The position numbers were made by a program, and so were the translations under genes. Under the pieces are notes generated by a model, which was not told the DNA's origin, ran no database searches, and was given only the letters and a program-made list of their open reading frames with translations. Shown here piece by piece: positions 18,077-24,960 of a stretch of DNA of 36,506 nucleotides. Position 1 is the first letter of the stretch. Each line of letters opens with the position of its first letter. This DNA comes from Actinomycetota bacterium (lineage in GTDB: Bacteria > Actinomycetota > Acidimicrobiia > IMCC26256 > PALSA-555): the NCBI GenBank assembly GCA_016870245.1, contig VGCA01000007.1:1-36506 (forward strand), read 5' to 3'.

Positions 18077-18442
18077 GTGGAGCTCACGGAGTTCGTCGCT
18101 GCCCTCGACCGTCTGACCGCCGACGACATCCGGCTCGTCGCGAAGTCGCTCGAGAACGAGACGTTCTCCGACGAGGTCGACTGGTGGCGGGCGACCATCG
18201 CCATCGACCGCGCGATCCGGCATGCACGCGTCGCCCGTCACGCGGCGCGTGCGGCCGCCCGGGCCGCCCAGATCGTGCAGGAGCGGGCCGAGCAGGGCGG
18301 CGTGATGCTCCCCGACGACGACGTCACCCGGGTGGCCCGGGCCGCGGCCGAGATCGCCCGTGGCCTCAGCGTGGGCCCGGCGACCCAGCCCATCGTGGTC
18401 CTCCTCATGGAACCCTGGGCAGCCGTCGTGCCCATCGTCTGA
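18077..18442 (+). CDS. Hypothetical protein, helical, 121 aa
   Basis: No family is recognised. The protein looks fully helical and cytoplasmic. An acidic N-terminal part (LTADDIRLVAKSLENETFSDEVDWWRATIAIDRAI) precedes an Ala/Arg-rich amphipathic stretch (RHARVARHAARAAARAAQIVQERA). A second helix pair ends in a hydrophobic C-terminus. The codon use looks like that of its housekeeping neighbours, which supports a real gene. It stands alone between ppx and the aminotransferase gene with short gaps on both sides. Confidence 0.65.
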   Translation: MELTEFVAALDRLTADDIRLVAKSLENETFSDEVDWWRATIAIDRAIRHARVARHAARAAARAAQIVQERAEQGGVMLPDDDVTRVARAAAEIARGLSVGPATQPIVVLLMEPWAAVVPIV

Positions 18443-18494
18443 CGCGTCTCGTCCCGACCCGCACGCGGGTCCCGCGTGGCTCGGCCCGCGTCCG

Positions 18495-18500
18495 TAGGAT
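18495..18500 (+). promoter_or_regulatory. Candidate -10 element (TAGGAT) for the aminotransferase gene, leaderless
   Basis: TAGGAT ends exactly 7 nt before the GTG at 18508. This favours that start over the ATG at 18499, which would overlap the -10 itself. Confidence 0.5.
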
Positions 18501-18507
18501 GCGGTCC

Positions 18508-19602
18508 GTGACGACGACCGACCGACTGCTGCTGGGCCCCGGCCCCTCCAACCCCTACCCCGAGGCGGTGGCTGCGCTCGGCCGACCGATGCTCGGGCAC
18601 ATGGATCCCGAGTTCATCCTCGTCATGGACCAGACGATGGAGCGGCTGCGGGCGGTGTTCCGCACCGAGAACGAGCTCACGCTGCCGATCAGCGGCACCG
18701 GCTCGGCCGGCATGGAGACGTGCTTCGTCAACCTGCTCGAGCCGGGTGACACCGCGATCGTCGGGGCCAACGGCGTGTTCGGCGACCGGATGTGCGAGGT
18801 CGCCCGTCGTTGCGGTGCCGAGGTCGTGCGCATCGAGGAGGAGTGGGGCCGTGCGCTCGATCCGCAGCGCCTGCTCGACGCACAGCGCGCGCACCCGGAT
18901 GCGCGTCTCGTCGCCGTCGTCCACGCCGAGACGAGCACCGGCGTGGAGAACGACGTCGCGCCGCTACGAGCCCTCCAGGGCACCGACACGCTCTTCGTGC
19001 TCGACACGGTCACGTCGCTCGCCGGCATCCCGGTCGAGATCGACGGCTGGGGCGTCGACGCCGCGTACTCGGGCACGCAGAAGTGCCTCGGCGTGCCGCC
19101 GGGGCTCTCGCCGGTGACGTTCTCACCGCGCGCGGTCGAGCGCATCCAGTCGCGCGACACGTCCGCGCAGAGCTGGTACCTCGACCTCGGCCTGATCGCG
19201 AGCTACGTGTCGGGCTCGTCGCGCGTGTACCACCACACCGCGCCGATCTCGATGGTGTTCTCGTTGCACGCCGCCCTCGGCGCGATCCTCGACGAGGGAC
19301 TCGACGCGGTGTGGCGACGCCACGCCGCGGTGGGCCTGCACCTGCACGAAGCGCTGCCTCGGCTCGGCTTCAGCCTCCTCGCCGAGGAGGGCCACCGTCT
19401 CCCCGAGCTCACGACCGCCTGGCTGCCCGAGGGCGCCGACGACGCCGCGCTGCGCAAGGCGCTGCTCAACGACTACGGCATCGAGGTCGGCGGGGGGCTC
19501 GGTCAGTTCGCCGGCAAGGCGTGGCGCATCGGCCTGATGGGTCACAGCGCACGCGAGCGCTCCGTCGTCACCCTCCTCGGCGCGCTCAACGACCTGCTCT
19601 AG
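18508..19602 (+). CDS. Class V PLP aminotransferase, alanine/serine-glyoxylate type
   Basis: A fold-type I aminotransferase of the alanine-glyoxylate / serine-pyruvate / (S)-ureidoglycine-glyoxylate group, of 364 aa. The N-terminal LLLGPGPSNPYPEAVAALG is the substrate-binding signature of this group. SGTGSAGMETCFVNLLEPGD (about 62-81) positions the cofactor phosphate and ring, and LDTVTSLAGIPVEIDGWGVD supplies the Asp that contacts PLP nitrogen. GTQKCLGVPPGLS carries the Schiff-base Lys192. Which amino donor is used cannot be told. The start is set by the -10 element 7 nt upstream. Its neighbour on the right, orn, is convergent. Confidence 0.92.
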   Translation: MTTTDRLLLGPGPSNPYPEAVAALGRPMLGHMDPEFILVMDQTMERLRAVFRTENELTLPISGTGSAGMETCFVNLLEPGDTAIVGANGVFGDRMCEVARRCGAEVVRIEEEWGRALDPQRLLDAQRAHPDARLVAVVHAETSTGVENDVAPLRALQGTDTLFVLDTVTSLAGIPVEIDGWGVDAAYSGTQKCLGVPPGLSPVTFSPRAVERIQSRDTSAQSWYLDLGLIASYVSGSSRVYHHTAPISMVFSLHAALGAILDEGLDAVWRRHAAVGLHLHEALPRLGFSLLAEEGHRLPELTTAWLPEGADDAALRKALLNDYGIEVGGGLGQFAGKAWRIGLMGHSARERSVVTLLGALNDLL

Positions 19603-19623
19603 CGTTCCGAGCCGGGCCGGGCC

Positions 19624-19641
19624 GCCGGTCGGATCACCGGC
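19624..19641. terminator. Weak hairpin between convergent aminotransferase and orn genes
   Basis: GCCGGT-CGGATC-ACCGGC makes a 6-bp stem with a 6-nt loop in the 54-nt convergent gap. No T-run flanks it on either side, so terminator activity is only a suggestion. Confidence 0.3.
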
Positions 19642-19656
19642 AGTCGCCCTTCTCCG

Positions 19657-20256
19657 CTATCGCTCGCCGAGGGTCAGGAAGTGGTCGCGGTAGTAGGCGA
19701 GCTCGGTGATGGAGTCGTGGACGTCGAGCAGGGCGCGGTGGGTCTCCTGCTTGGCCGGGCGGCGGCGATAGGTCTCGGGTGCCCAGCGGCGGCACAGCTC
19801 CTTGAGCGTCGACACGTCGATGCTGCGGTAGTGCAGGTACTCCTCGAGCCGGGGCAGGTGCGCGTCGAGGAAGCGGCGGTCCACCCCGATCGAGTTGCCG
19901 CACAGCGGCGCGGTACGGGGCGTGTCGACGTGCTGTTGCACGTAGGCCAGTGCCTGCGCGCCGGCGTCGGACAACGGCAGGGTCGACGCCTCGATCGCCG
20001 CGAGCAGGCCCGATCGGGTGTGCATCTTCTGCACGAAGTCGTCCATCTCGGCGAGTGCGGCGGCATCCTGGTGCACGACGAGGTCGATGCCGTCGTCGAG
20101 CGGGGTGAGCGCGGCATCGGTCACGAGCACCGCGATCTCGACGATCACGTGCCGGCGCACGTCGAGCCCGGTCATCTCCAGATCGAGCCAGACCAGACGG
20201 TCCGCGCCGGCACCGTTCCCGTTGGATGCTTCGGCGCCGGACGCGTTTGCTGACAT
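19657..20256 (-). CDS. orn: Oligoribonuclease (Orn)
   Basis: Orn is a DEDDh 3'-5' exonuclease that degrades short RNA such as dinucleotides and pGpG to mononucleotides. The 199-aa product has WLDLEMTGLD (Asp25 and Glu27 as metal ligands), VIVEIAVLVTD, CGNSIGVDRRFLD, YRSIDVSTLKEL and HRALLDVHDSI, which together complete the DEDDh set. The start at 20256 replaces the track's 20598. The sequence before it has no homology to the family, and TAGCGT lies exactly 7 nt upstream as a leaderless promoter. The extra N-terminal GAEASNGNGAGAD is a short disordered leader. Confidence 0.95.
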   Translation of the reverse strand: MSANASGAEASNGNGAGADRLVWLDLEMTGLDVRRHVIVEIAVLVTDAALTPLDDGIDLVVHQDAAALAEMDDFVQKMHTRSGLLAAIEASTLPLSDAGAQALAYVQQHVDTPRTAPLCGNSIGVDRRFLDAHLPRLEEYLHYRSIDVSTLKELCRRWAPETYRRRPAKQETHRALLDVHDSITELAYYRDHFLTLGER

Positions 20257-20263
20257 GCGTGTC

Positions 20264-20269
20264 ACGCTA
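20264..20269 (-). promoter_or_regulatory. Candidate -10 element (TAGCGT) for orn, leaderless
   Basis: On the minus strand TAGCGT ends exactly 7 nt before the orn ATG. It faces the divergent -10 of the acetyltransferase gene 38 bp away. Confidence 0.5.
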
Positions 20270-20307
20270 GACGCCCGGCACTTGTGCGCTTCGGCGCGGT
20301 GATGGAT

Positions 20308-20313
20308 TACCGT
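20308..20313 (+). promoter_or_regulatory. Candidate -10 element (TACCGT) for the GNAT gene, leaderless
   Basis: TACCGT ends exactly 7 nt before the GTG at 20321, with no ribosome site between. TTGTGC at 20282 is a poor and too distant -35. Confidence 0.5.
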
Positions 20314-20320
20314 CCCGCGC

Positions 20321-20956
20321 GTGCGGCGTGCTCCTTCGCTGACGGGACCTCGGGTCGAGCTCCGTGGTCTGCGCGCGGACGACTGGGAGCAGTGGCGAGC
20401 GGTGCGGTTGCGCAGCCGGCACTGGCTCGAGCAGTGGGAGCCGCTCCCCGACGTCGGTGCGCCCGATCCGGTCGGCGATCGCGAAGCGTTCCGAGCCCGC
20501 TGTGGCGCATGGGAGCGCCAGCGTGCGTTCGACAGCGCGTACGGCTTCGGGATCTTTCTGCGGCGCGGCGAGTTCATCGGGGAGGTGAGCCTCGGCACGG
20601 TGCAGCGCGGCCCGTTCCAGTCGGCGTTCGTCGGCTACTGGGTCGACGAGGCCCACGCGGGCAACGGCTTCGTGCCGGAGGCCGTCGTCCTCACGTTGCG
20701 GTACGCGTTCGAGGAGCTCGGGTTGCACCGCGTCGAGGCGGTGATCGTTCCCCGCAACGACCGCAGCCGTCGCGTCGCCGCGAAGCTCGGTCTGCGCGAG
20801 GAGGGCATCGCCGCACGGTTGCTCCAGATCCAGGGCGTGTGGGAGGACCACGTGCGCTACGCGATCACCCGCGAGGAGTGGGAGGCGCGGCGCGAGGACT
20901 ACGAGCGCACGTTCCTGGGTCGGCGGCGGGTCACGGCCGTCGAACGCGCTCGTTGA
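20321..20956 (+). CDS. GNAT family N-acetyltransferase, RimJ/RimL type
   Basis: The 211-aa protein is a GNAT acetyltransferase of the kind that acetylates protein N-termini or small amines with acetyl-CoA. VELRGLRADDWEQWRAVR begins the fold. YGFGIFLRRGEFIGEVSLG and VGYWVDEAHAGNGFVPEAV (about 107-125) give the strand-4 and the acetyl-CoA pyrophosphate loop in its RimJ-like G-N-G-x-x variant. LHRVEAVIVPRNDRSRRVAAKLG is the usual C-terminal signature. RimJ (ribosomal protein S5 acetylation) is the nearest named type, but the substrate is not proven. Its 3' end overlaps the convergent crotonase gene by 26 nt. Confidence 0.88.
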   Translation: MRRAPSLTGPRVELRGLRADDWEQWRAVRLRSRHWLEQWEPLPDVGAPDPVGDREAFRARCGAWERQRAFDSAYGFGIFLRRGEFIGEVSLGTVQRGPFQSAFVGYWVDEAHAGNGFVPEAVVLTLRYAFEELGLHRVEAVIVPRNDRSRRVAAKLGLREEGIAARLLQIQGVWEDHVRYAITREEWEARREDYERTFLGRRRVTAVERAR

Positions 20957-21677
20957 GGTAGCCCTGCGCGAACGACCACGCCTGGCGGTCGAGCTCGGTG
21001 GTCACCGCCGCCTCGAAGTCGGGCTGCCACGGCGCATCCCGCAGCGTCTGCTTCACCCTGGTCATCAGGTCTCGTGGCACGCTCGCGGCGCGCGTGGCCA
21101 TCGCGACGGCGGTGTCGACCAGCACGTCGGCGTCGACGCAGCTCCACGCGAGTCCGAGGTCGACGGCGCGCGTGCCGTCGACCCGCTCGCCGAACAGCGC
21201 CATCGCCGCCGTGGTCTGCGGGCCGGCGAGGCGGTCGAGCATCCACACGTGTCCACCGCCGGGGTGCAGTCCGATCTGCGCGAAGCGGGTGTCGAAGCGC
21301 GCGGCGGGACAGGTGATGCGCACGTCGCACACGAGGGCGAGGTTCATCCCGGCGCCCACGGCGGGGCCGTTGACTGCGGCGATCGTCGGCAGCGGCGAGT
21401 CGCGGAAAGCGAGGAAGCCGTCGTAGATCGCGCGCACCTCGGTGGGGTCGCCGCCCTCGGCGGCGGTGAGCTTGACGAGGTTGCCGAGGTCGGCGCCCGA
21501 GCAGAACGCGGACCCCGCGCCGGTCACCACCAGCGCGCCGACCGATTCGTCGTCGTTCAGGCGGCCGACGGTCGAGACGATGGCGTCGACCATCTCGGGG
21601 CTGAGCGCGTTCTTGCGGTCGGGGTCGTCGATGGTGAGCACGGCCACGCGGTCGTGCTGCTCCACGAGCAAGGGCAT
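20931..21677 (-). CDS. Enoyl-CoA hydratase/isomerase (crotonase) family protein
   Basis: The 248-aa protein has the crotonase fold. VTGAGSAFCSGADLGNL (about 62-78) and AVNGPAVGAGMNLALVCDVRI (about 104-124) supply the CoA-binding and oxyanion-hole glycines. In the next region, FAQIGLHPGGGHVWMLDRLAG, I do not find the two glutamates of canonical enoyl-CoA hydratase, so hydratase activity is doubtful. Isomerase, hydrolase or another crotonase chemistry is possible. A GGAGGAG ribosome site supports the ATG at 21677. It lies 38 nt downstream of the MATE gene on the same strand and probably shares its transcript. Confidence 0.85.
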   Translation of the reverse strand: MPLLVEQHDRVAVLTIDDPDRKNALSPEMVDAIVSTVGRLNDDESVGALVVTGAGSAFCSGADLGNLVKLTAAEGGDPTEVRAIYDGFLAFRDSPLPTIAAVNGPAVGAGMNLALVCDVRITCPAARFDTRFAQIGLHPGGGHVWMLDRLAGPQTTAAMALFGERVDGTRAVDLGLAWSCVDADVLVDTAVAMATRAASVPRDLMTRVKQTLRDAPWQPDFEAAVTTELDRQAWSFAQGYLNERVRRP

Positions 21678-21715
21678 GGGCTCCTCCGGCGGTGGGTGAC
21701 GGTGGAGGCCCGACG

Positions 21716-23062
21716 CTACGCGGCCACGTGCTCCCAACGGGGACCCACGAACCGCCCGACCATGCCGACGGCGCGCGCGACCATCCAGGCGGCGATCGTG
21801 GCCCACAGTGCGAGGAGGCCCCCGCCGGCAAGGGCGACGAGCACGGCGAGCGGAGCGAAGACGCCGAACGACGCGACGACCATGGCCCAGGCGAGGTAGC
21901 GCTGGTCGCCGGCGCCGATCAGCACGCCGTCGAGCACGAACACCACGGCGGCGAGCGGTTGGAGCACGGCGACGACCAGGAGCACCTGGGCCGCGAGGTC
22001 GACCACGGCGTCGTCGTTCGTGAACAGGTCGGGGAACCACGGCGCGCTCACCGCGACGACCAGGCCGACGACGATCCCGCACCCGATGCCGAGCACGATC
22101 ATCCGCCGGCTGGCCGCCCGCGCCGCGACGGGTTCGCCCGCGCCCAGGTACCGCCCCACCATCGCCTGGGCGGCGATGGCGATCGCGTCGAGCGCGAGGG
22201 CGAGCAGGAGGTTCACCTGGAACGCGATCTGGTGCGCGGCGACGGCCACGTCGTCGATGCGGGCCGCGAGCGCGGTGACCGTGATCGAGACTGCGAGGAG
22301 CGAGCCGGTGCGGATCACCAGCGGACCGCCGATGACCGCGACCTGTCGCACGCCCGCCGCGTCGGGGCGCAGGCGGGCGCCGGTCGAGCGGGCGAAGCGA
22401 CGGATGATCCAGACGTAGGCGAGGGCCGCGCTCACCTGGGCGATCACCGTGCCCCAGGCCGAGCCGGCGATCCCGAGGTCGAGCCCGTAGACGAGCAGCA
22501 CCTCGAGCACGATGTTGACCACGTTGGCGGCGACCGCGATCACGAGCGTGGTGCGGGTGTCCTGCATGCCCCGCATGAACCCGGCCCCGGCCAGGGCCAG
22601 GAGGTAGGCCGGCGCACCCACCGCGCTGATCTGCAGGTAGGTGATCGCGTAGCCCCGGGCGCCCGACGACGCCCCCATCGCGTCGACCACGACCGGCGCG
22701 AGCACCACCCCCGCGACCATGAGGGCGAGGCCGAGCCCGAGCGCCAGCCACGCGGCGTCGACCCCGATGCCGGTGGCCTCCGCCCGCCGGCCGCCCCCGA
22801 GGCGGCGGGCCACCGCACCGGTCGTCGAGTAGGCCAGGAAGTTGAAGAGGGCGAACGCGGCGGTGAGCACGATGCCCGCCACGGCGAGGCCGGCGAGCTG
22901 GCGGGTGCCGAGGTGGCCGACGATCGCGGTGTCGGCGAGCACGTACAGCGGTTCGGCGATCAGCGCCCCGAGGGCGGGCACCGCCAGCCGCACGATCTCC
23001 CGGTCGTACGGGCTGCGCCACGTCGCCACCGGCTGGACCGTATCGGACCGGCGCCGCAGCAT
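21716..23062 (-). CDS. MATE family efflux transporter (DinF-like)
   Basis: The 448-aa protein is a multidrug and toxin extrusion antiporter with about 12 transmembrane helices in two homologous halves. The first half opens with REIVRLAVPALGALIAEPLYVLADTAIVGHLG, a near-consensus MATE/DinF start; GFMRGMQDTRTTL and AAHQIAFQVNLLLALALDAIAIAAQAMVG are further family signatures. These exporters move cationic drugs or metabolites using Na+ or H+ gradients; the substrate is unknown. The ATG at 23062 has AGGA about 10 nt upstream. The gene is divergent from the small unknown gene at 23201. Confidence 0.92.
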   Translation of the reverse strand: MLRRRSDTVQPVATWRSPYDREIVRLAVPALGALIAEPLYVLADTAIVGHLGTRQLAGLAVAGIVLTAAFALFNFLAYSTTGAVARRLGGGRRAEATGIGVDAAWLALGLGLALMVAGVVLAPVVVDAMGASSGARGYAITYLQISAVGAPAYLLALAGAGFMRGMQDTRTTLVIAVAANVVNIVLEVLLVYGLDLGIAGSAWGTVIAQVSAALAYVWIIRRFARSTGARLRPDAAGVRQVAVIGGPLVIRTGSLLAVSITVTALAARIDDVAVAAHQIAFQVNLLLALALDAIAIAAQAMVGRYLGAGEPVAARAASRRMIVLGIGCGIVVGLVVAVSAPWFPDLFTNDDAVVDLAAQVLLVVAVLQPLAAVVFVLDGVLIGAGDQRYLAWAMVVASFGVFAPLAVLVALAGGGLLALWATIAAWMVARAVGMVGRFVGPRWEHVAA

Positions 23063-23138
23063 CCGATCGCATTCCTCGCACCATGTTGCAGCCGGCGCCC
23101 TCCCGAGGGATCCACGGCCACATGAACGGCGCCACGTG

Positions 23139-23150
23139 ATCCGGGCGGAT
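23139..23150. promoter_or_regulatory. Short inverted repeat in the MATE divergent region
   Basis: ATCCG-GG-CGGAT, preceded by the palindrome CACGTG at 23133-23138, lies in the 138-nt gap between the divergent MATE gene and the gene at 23201. It may be an operator but is short enough to be chance. Confidence 0.25.
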
Positions 23151-23200
23151 AACTGTCACACCCGGGCGCGACGATCACCGACGTGGGTGGAGCCTTGGGT

Positions 23201-23581
23201 ATGAGTGCTCCCGGACCGACCGGGGTGGAGGGCTTCGCCACCGTCGCGCGCCGACTGGCCGAGGCGACCCGGGCGGCCGGCCTGGCCGTCCCTGCGTTCC
23301 GCTCGCCGCCCCGGGTCCCGGGCGCGGTGCGCACGCTGCGGCGCTACCCCGGGGGCACGGTGGTGTCGGTGCGCCTGCGCGACCGCCCGTTCGACGCGGT
23401 GATGACCGACATGGTCGAAGGGGTCATCGTCGCCAACCGGATGGGTGGTGAGGCGGCGCTGCGGGCCCGCACCTACCTCGCCGAGGCCGTGTCCGACCTC
23501 GGGATCGTCCCTGCCCCCGACGCGGGCGGCGTAGCCTCCGGCCAGGCTCGGGTGGTGGAACGGCAGACACAGGCGGCTTAA
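23201..23581 (+). CDS. Hypothetical protein, 126 aa, running into tRNA-Leu
   Basis: No family is recognised. The N-terminal half is helical (GFATVARRLAEATRAAGLAVPAF). The middle has strand-like RRYPGGTVVSVRLRDRPFDAVMTDMVEGVIVANRM, and a second helix follows (AALRARTYLAEAVSDLG). Codon use in the body looks genuine. The ATG at 23201 follows GGTGGAG at a distance of about 10 nt; a GTG at 23183 is an alternative. The last 12 codons overlap tRNA-Leu, and the TAA stop is exactly the tRNA anticodon. A -10 for the tRNA also lies inside the coding region. Confidence 0.6.
   Translation: MSAPGPTGVEGFATVARRLAEATRAAGLAVPAFRSPPRVPGAVRTLRRYPGGTVVSVRLRDRPFDAVMTDMVEGVIVANRMGGEAALRARTYLAEAVSDLGIVPAPDAGGVASGQARVVERQTQAA
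23532..23537 (+). promoter_or_regulatory. Candidate -10 element (TAGCCT) for tRNA-Leu
   Basis: TAGCCT ends 8 nt before the mature 5' end of tRNA-Leu and lies within the upstream coding sequence. Confidence 0.4.
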
Positions 23582-23630
23582 ACCCGCCTGCTCCGCAAGG
23601 GGCGTGAGGGTTCGACTCCCTCCCCGAGCA
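23546..23630 (+). tRNA. tRNA-Leu (anticodon TAA)
   Basis: An 85-nt class II tRNA folds by eye. The acceptor stem GCTCGGG pairs with CCCGAGC, with discriminator A. The anticodon arm is GGCGG-CTTAAAC-CCGCC with anticodon TAA. The long variable arm is GCTCC-GCAA-GGGGC, and the T-arm is GAGGG-TTCGACT-CCCTC. CCA is not encoded (CCC follows). The gene marks the boundary between housekeeping DNA and a more accessory-looking region; tRNA 3' ends are common integration sites. Confidence 0.94.
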
Positions 23631-23742
23631 CCCGCTGGACTGGAATCATGGGCTCCGAAGGCGTGGGTGTCGGCGGTGCGCCGGCGTTTCGGTCACGCGA
23701 CCACCGGGGTCACCCTCGTTGTCGGCTGTGGGTGTCACGTGG

Positions 23743-24255
23743 TCAGGCGCGAGCGACGCGTCCGTCGATCGCCTCTCGGATCAGGTCCGCGTGACCGTTG
23801 TGCCGCGCGGTCTCTTCGATCATGTGCGTGAGGACCCAACGGAGCGGGAACTGGAGCCCACCGAGTTCCGGCGGTGACCCCGTGGACAGCTGGTCCAGGT
23901 CTCTGCTCGTCGCGACGATCTCGTCGGCAACCGCCCACTCGGCGCGGTACGCGCCGATCGCTTGTGCGAGGGTGTCGTTGCTGGTCGGGTTGAAGCAACG
24001 ATCGGGGTCCTCCGGGGTCGACCACTGGCTCTCGACGGCCTCTCCTGCGAATGCGATGCGGAACCACCAACGTTCTCCCTCGGCGAGGTGGCGGATCAGT
24101 CCCATGATCGACAAGGCAGACGGCGGATGGCGACGTCGAGCCTGGTCGTCCGTCAGACCGTCGGCCTGATCGACGAGGAGTCGGCGGTGGAAGTCGAGCC
24201 ATCCTCGAAGGGAGGCTCGCTCGTCCGGGTCGAACCCGGGGCGAATCGGACCCAT
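23743..24255 (-). CDS. DinB family protein (DUF664 type)
   Basis: The 170-aa protein resembles the DinB/DUF664 four-helix bundle superfamily, which includes mycothiol- or bacillithiol-dependent transferases and many uncharacterised metal-binding proteins. ASLRGWLDFHRRLLVDQADGL forms helix 1. SALSIMGLIRHLAEGERWWF carries the typical helix-2 His (here RHLAE), and WVLTHMIEETARHNGHADLIREAIDG holds the HxxxxxxHxGH-like metal site. The start at 24255 (MGPIRPGFDPDERASL) is chosen over 24327 because the extra 24 residues look unlike the family. No clear ribosome site is seen. A specific reaction cannot be assigned. Confidence 0.85.
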   Translation of the reverse strand: MGPIRPGFDPDERASLRGWLDFHRRLLVDQADGLTDDQARRRHPPSALSIMGLIRHLAEGERWWFRIAFAGEAVESQWSTPEDPDRCFNPTSNDTLAQAIGAYRAEWAVADEIVATSRDLDQLSTGSPPELGGLQFPLRWVLTHMIEETARHNGHADLIREAIDGRVARA

Positions 24256-24342
24256 GGGCAGAGATGCTTGCCGACACGGGGCCGGCCCGCCAGATCTGCC
24301 GGGCAGTGAAGCCCGTGTCGAAGCCATCCGGACGCGGAAGCC

Positions 24343-24897
24343 TCAACCCTCACCGGTCTGCCCGGATTCTCGCGCCGAGTCGTCGGCAGCGAGGAAGAAC
24401 TCCATCTCGGTCACGGCATCTCTGATGAGATCGGGCGCGCACAGGCGCGCCGCGGCCTGCCGGCGCTCCGCGTCCGTGAACGGGATTGCGGTGTAGGACC
24501 ATTCGACGACGTTGCCGTTGGGGTCTTCGGCGTAGATGGAAGGCCCGCGGGCGTGCGCCATTCCGACGACGTCGCATCCGAAGCGCAGCAAGCGGTCGCG
24601 CGCCGCGTGGAGCGCGTCGAGGCTGGCGGCGCGGAACGCGAGATGGTTGACCCAGCTCGGGAGGCCGAGACCGCGAGAGATCGCGAAGTCGACGCCCTCG
24701 GCGCGATCGTCGTGCAGCTCCTGGAACGCCAGGAGAGTGCCGTCGCCGGTGTCGTAGAACGCGTGGCGCAGCCAGCCGCCGGGCGCGTCGGTGTCCGCGC
24801 CTTCGACGTGCACGAGCTCGAAGCCCATCGCCTCGGTGTAGAAGCGATGCGTTGCCGTGAGGTCCCCGGTCGCGATTCCGATGTGCGCGTAGCCCAT
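24343..24897 (-). CDS. VOC (glyoxalase/dioxygenase) superfamily protein
   Basis: The 184-aa protein has the paired beta-alpha-beta-beta-beta modules of vicinal oxygen chelate enzymes. YAHIGIATGDLTATHRFYTEAMGFELVHVEG begins module 1 with a metal His at about residue 5. LPSWVNHLAFRAASLDALHAARDRLLRFG begins module 2 with the second His, and SIYAEDPNGNVVEW ends with the metal-ligand Glu. These enzymes act as glyoxalases, extradiol dioxygenases or resistance proteins, and no choice is possible here. GGAGG ends 6 nt before the ATG. It is divergent from a TetR gene whose tandem operators cover its promoter, so induction by the TetR ligand is likely. Confidence 0.9.
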   Translation of the reverse strand: MGYAHIGIATGDLTATHRFYTEAMGFELVHVEGADTDAPGGWLRHAFYDTGDGTLLAFQELHDDRAEGVDFAISRGLGLPSWVNHLAFRAASLDALHAARDRLLRFGCDVVGMAHARGPSIYAEDPNGNVVEWSYTAIPFTDAERRQAAARLCAPDLIRDAVTEMEFFLAADDSARESGQTGEG

Positions 24898-24912
24898 CGC
24901 AGCCCTCCTTCG

Positions 24913-24949
24913 CTACAGTGATACTGTAGTCACTACAGTGAGACTGTAT
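24913..24949. promoter_or_regulatory. Tandem palindromic operators between VOC and TetR genes
   Basis: Two 17-bp inverted repeats sit 20 bp apart: CTACAGT-GAT-ACTGTAG (24913-24929, perfect) and CTACAGT-GAG-ACTGTAT (24933-24949, one mismatch). Both lie within the 63-nt divergent promoter region, and TACAGT hexamers inside them can serve as -10 elements. The 20-bp, two-turn spacing puts two regulator dimers on the same DNA face. The obvious binder is the adjacent TetR protein, repressing itself and the VOC gene. Confidence 0.85.
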
Positions 24950-24960
24950 AACCCCGGCCG

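Noticed and set aside
23631-23742. Possible attachment site or remnant gene after tRNA-Leu
   Set aside because: No repeat of the tRNA 3' end, no integrase and no phage-like gene are visible in the window.
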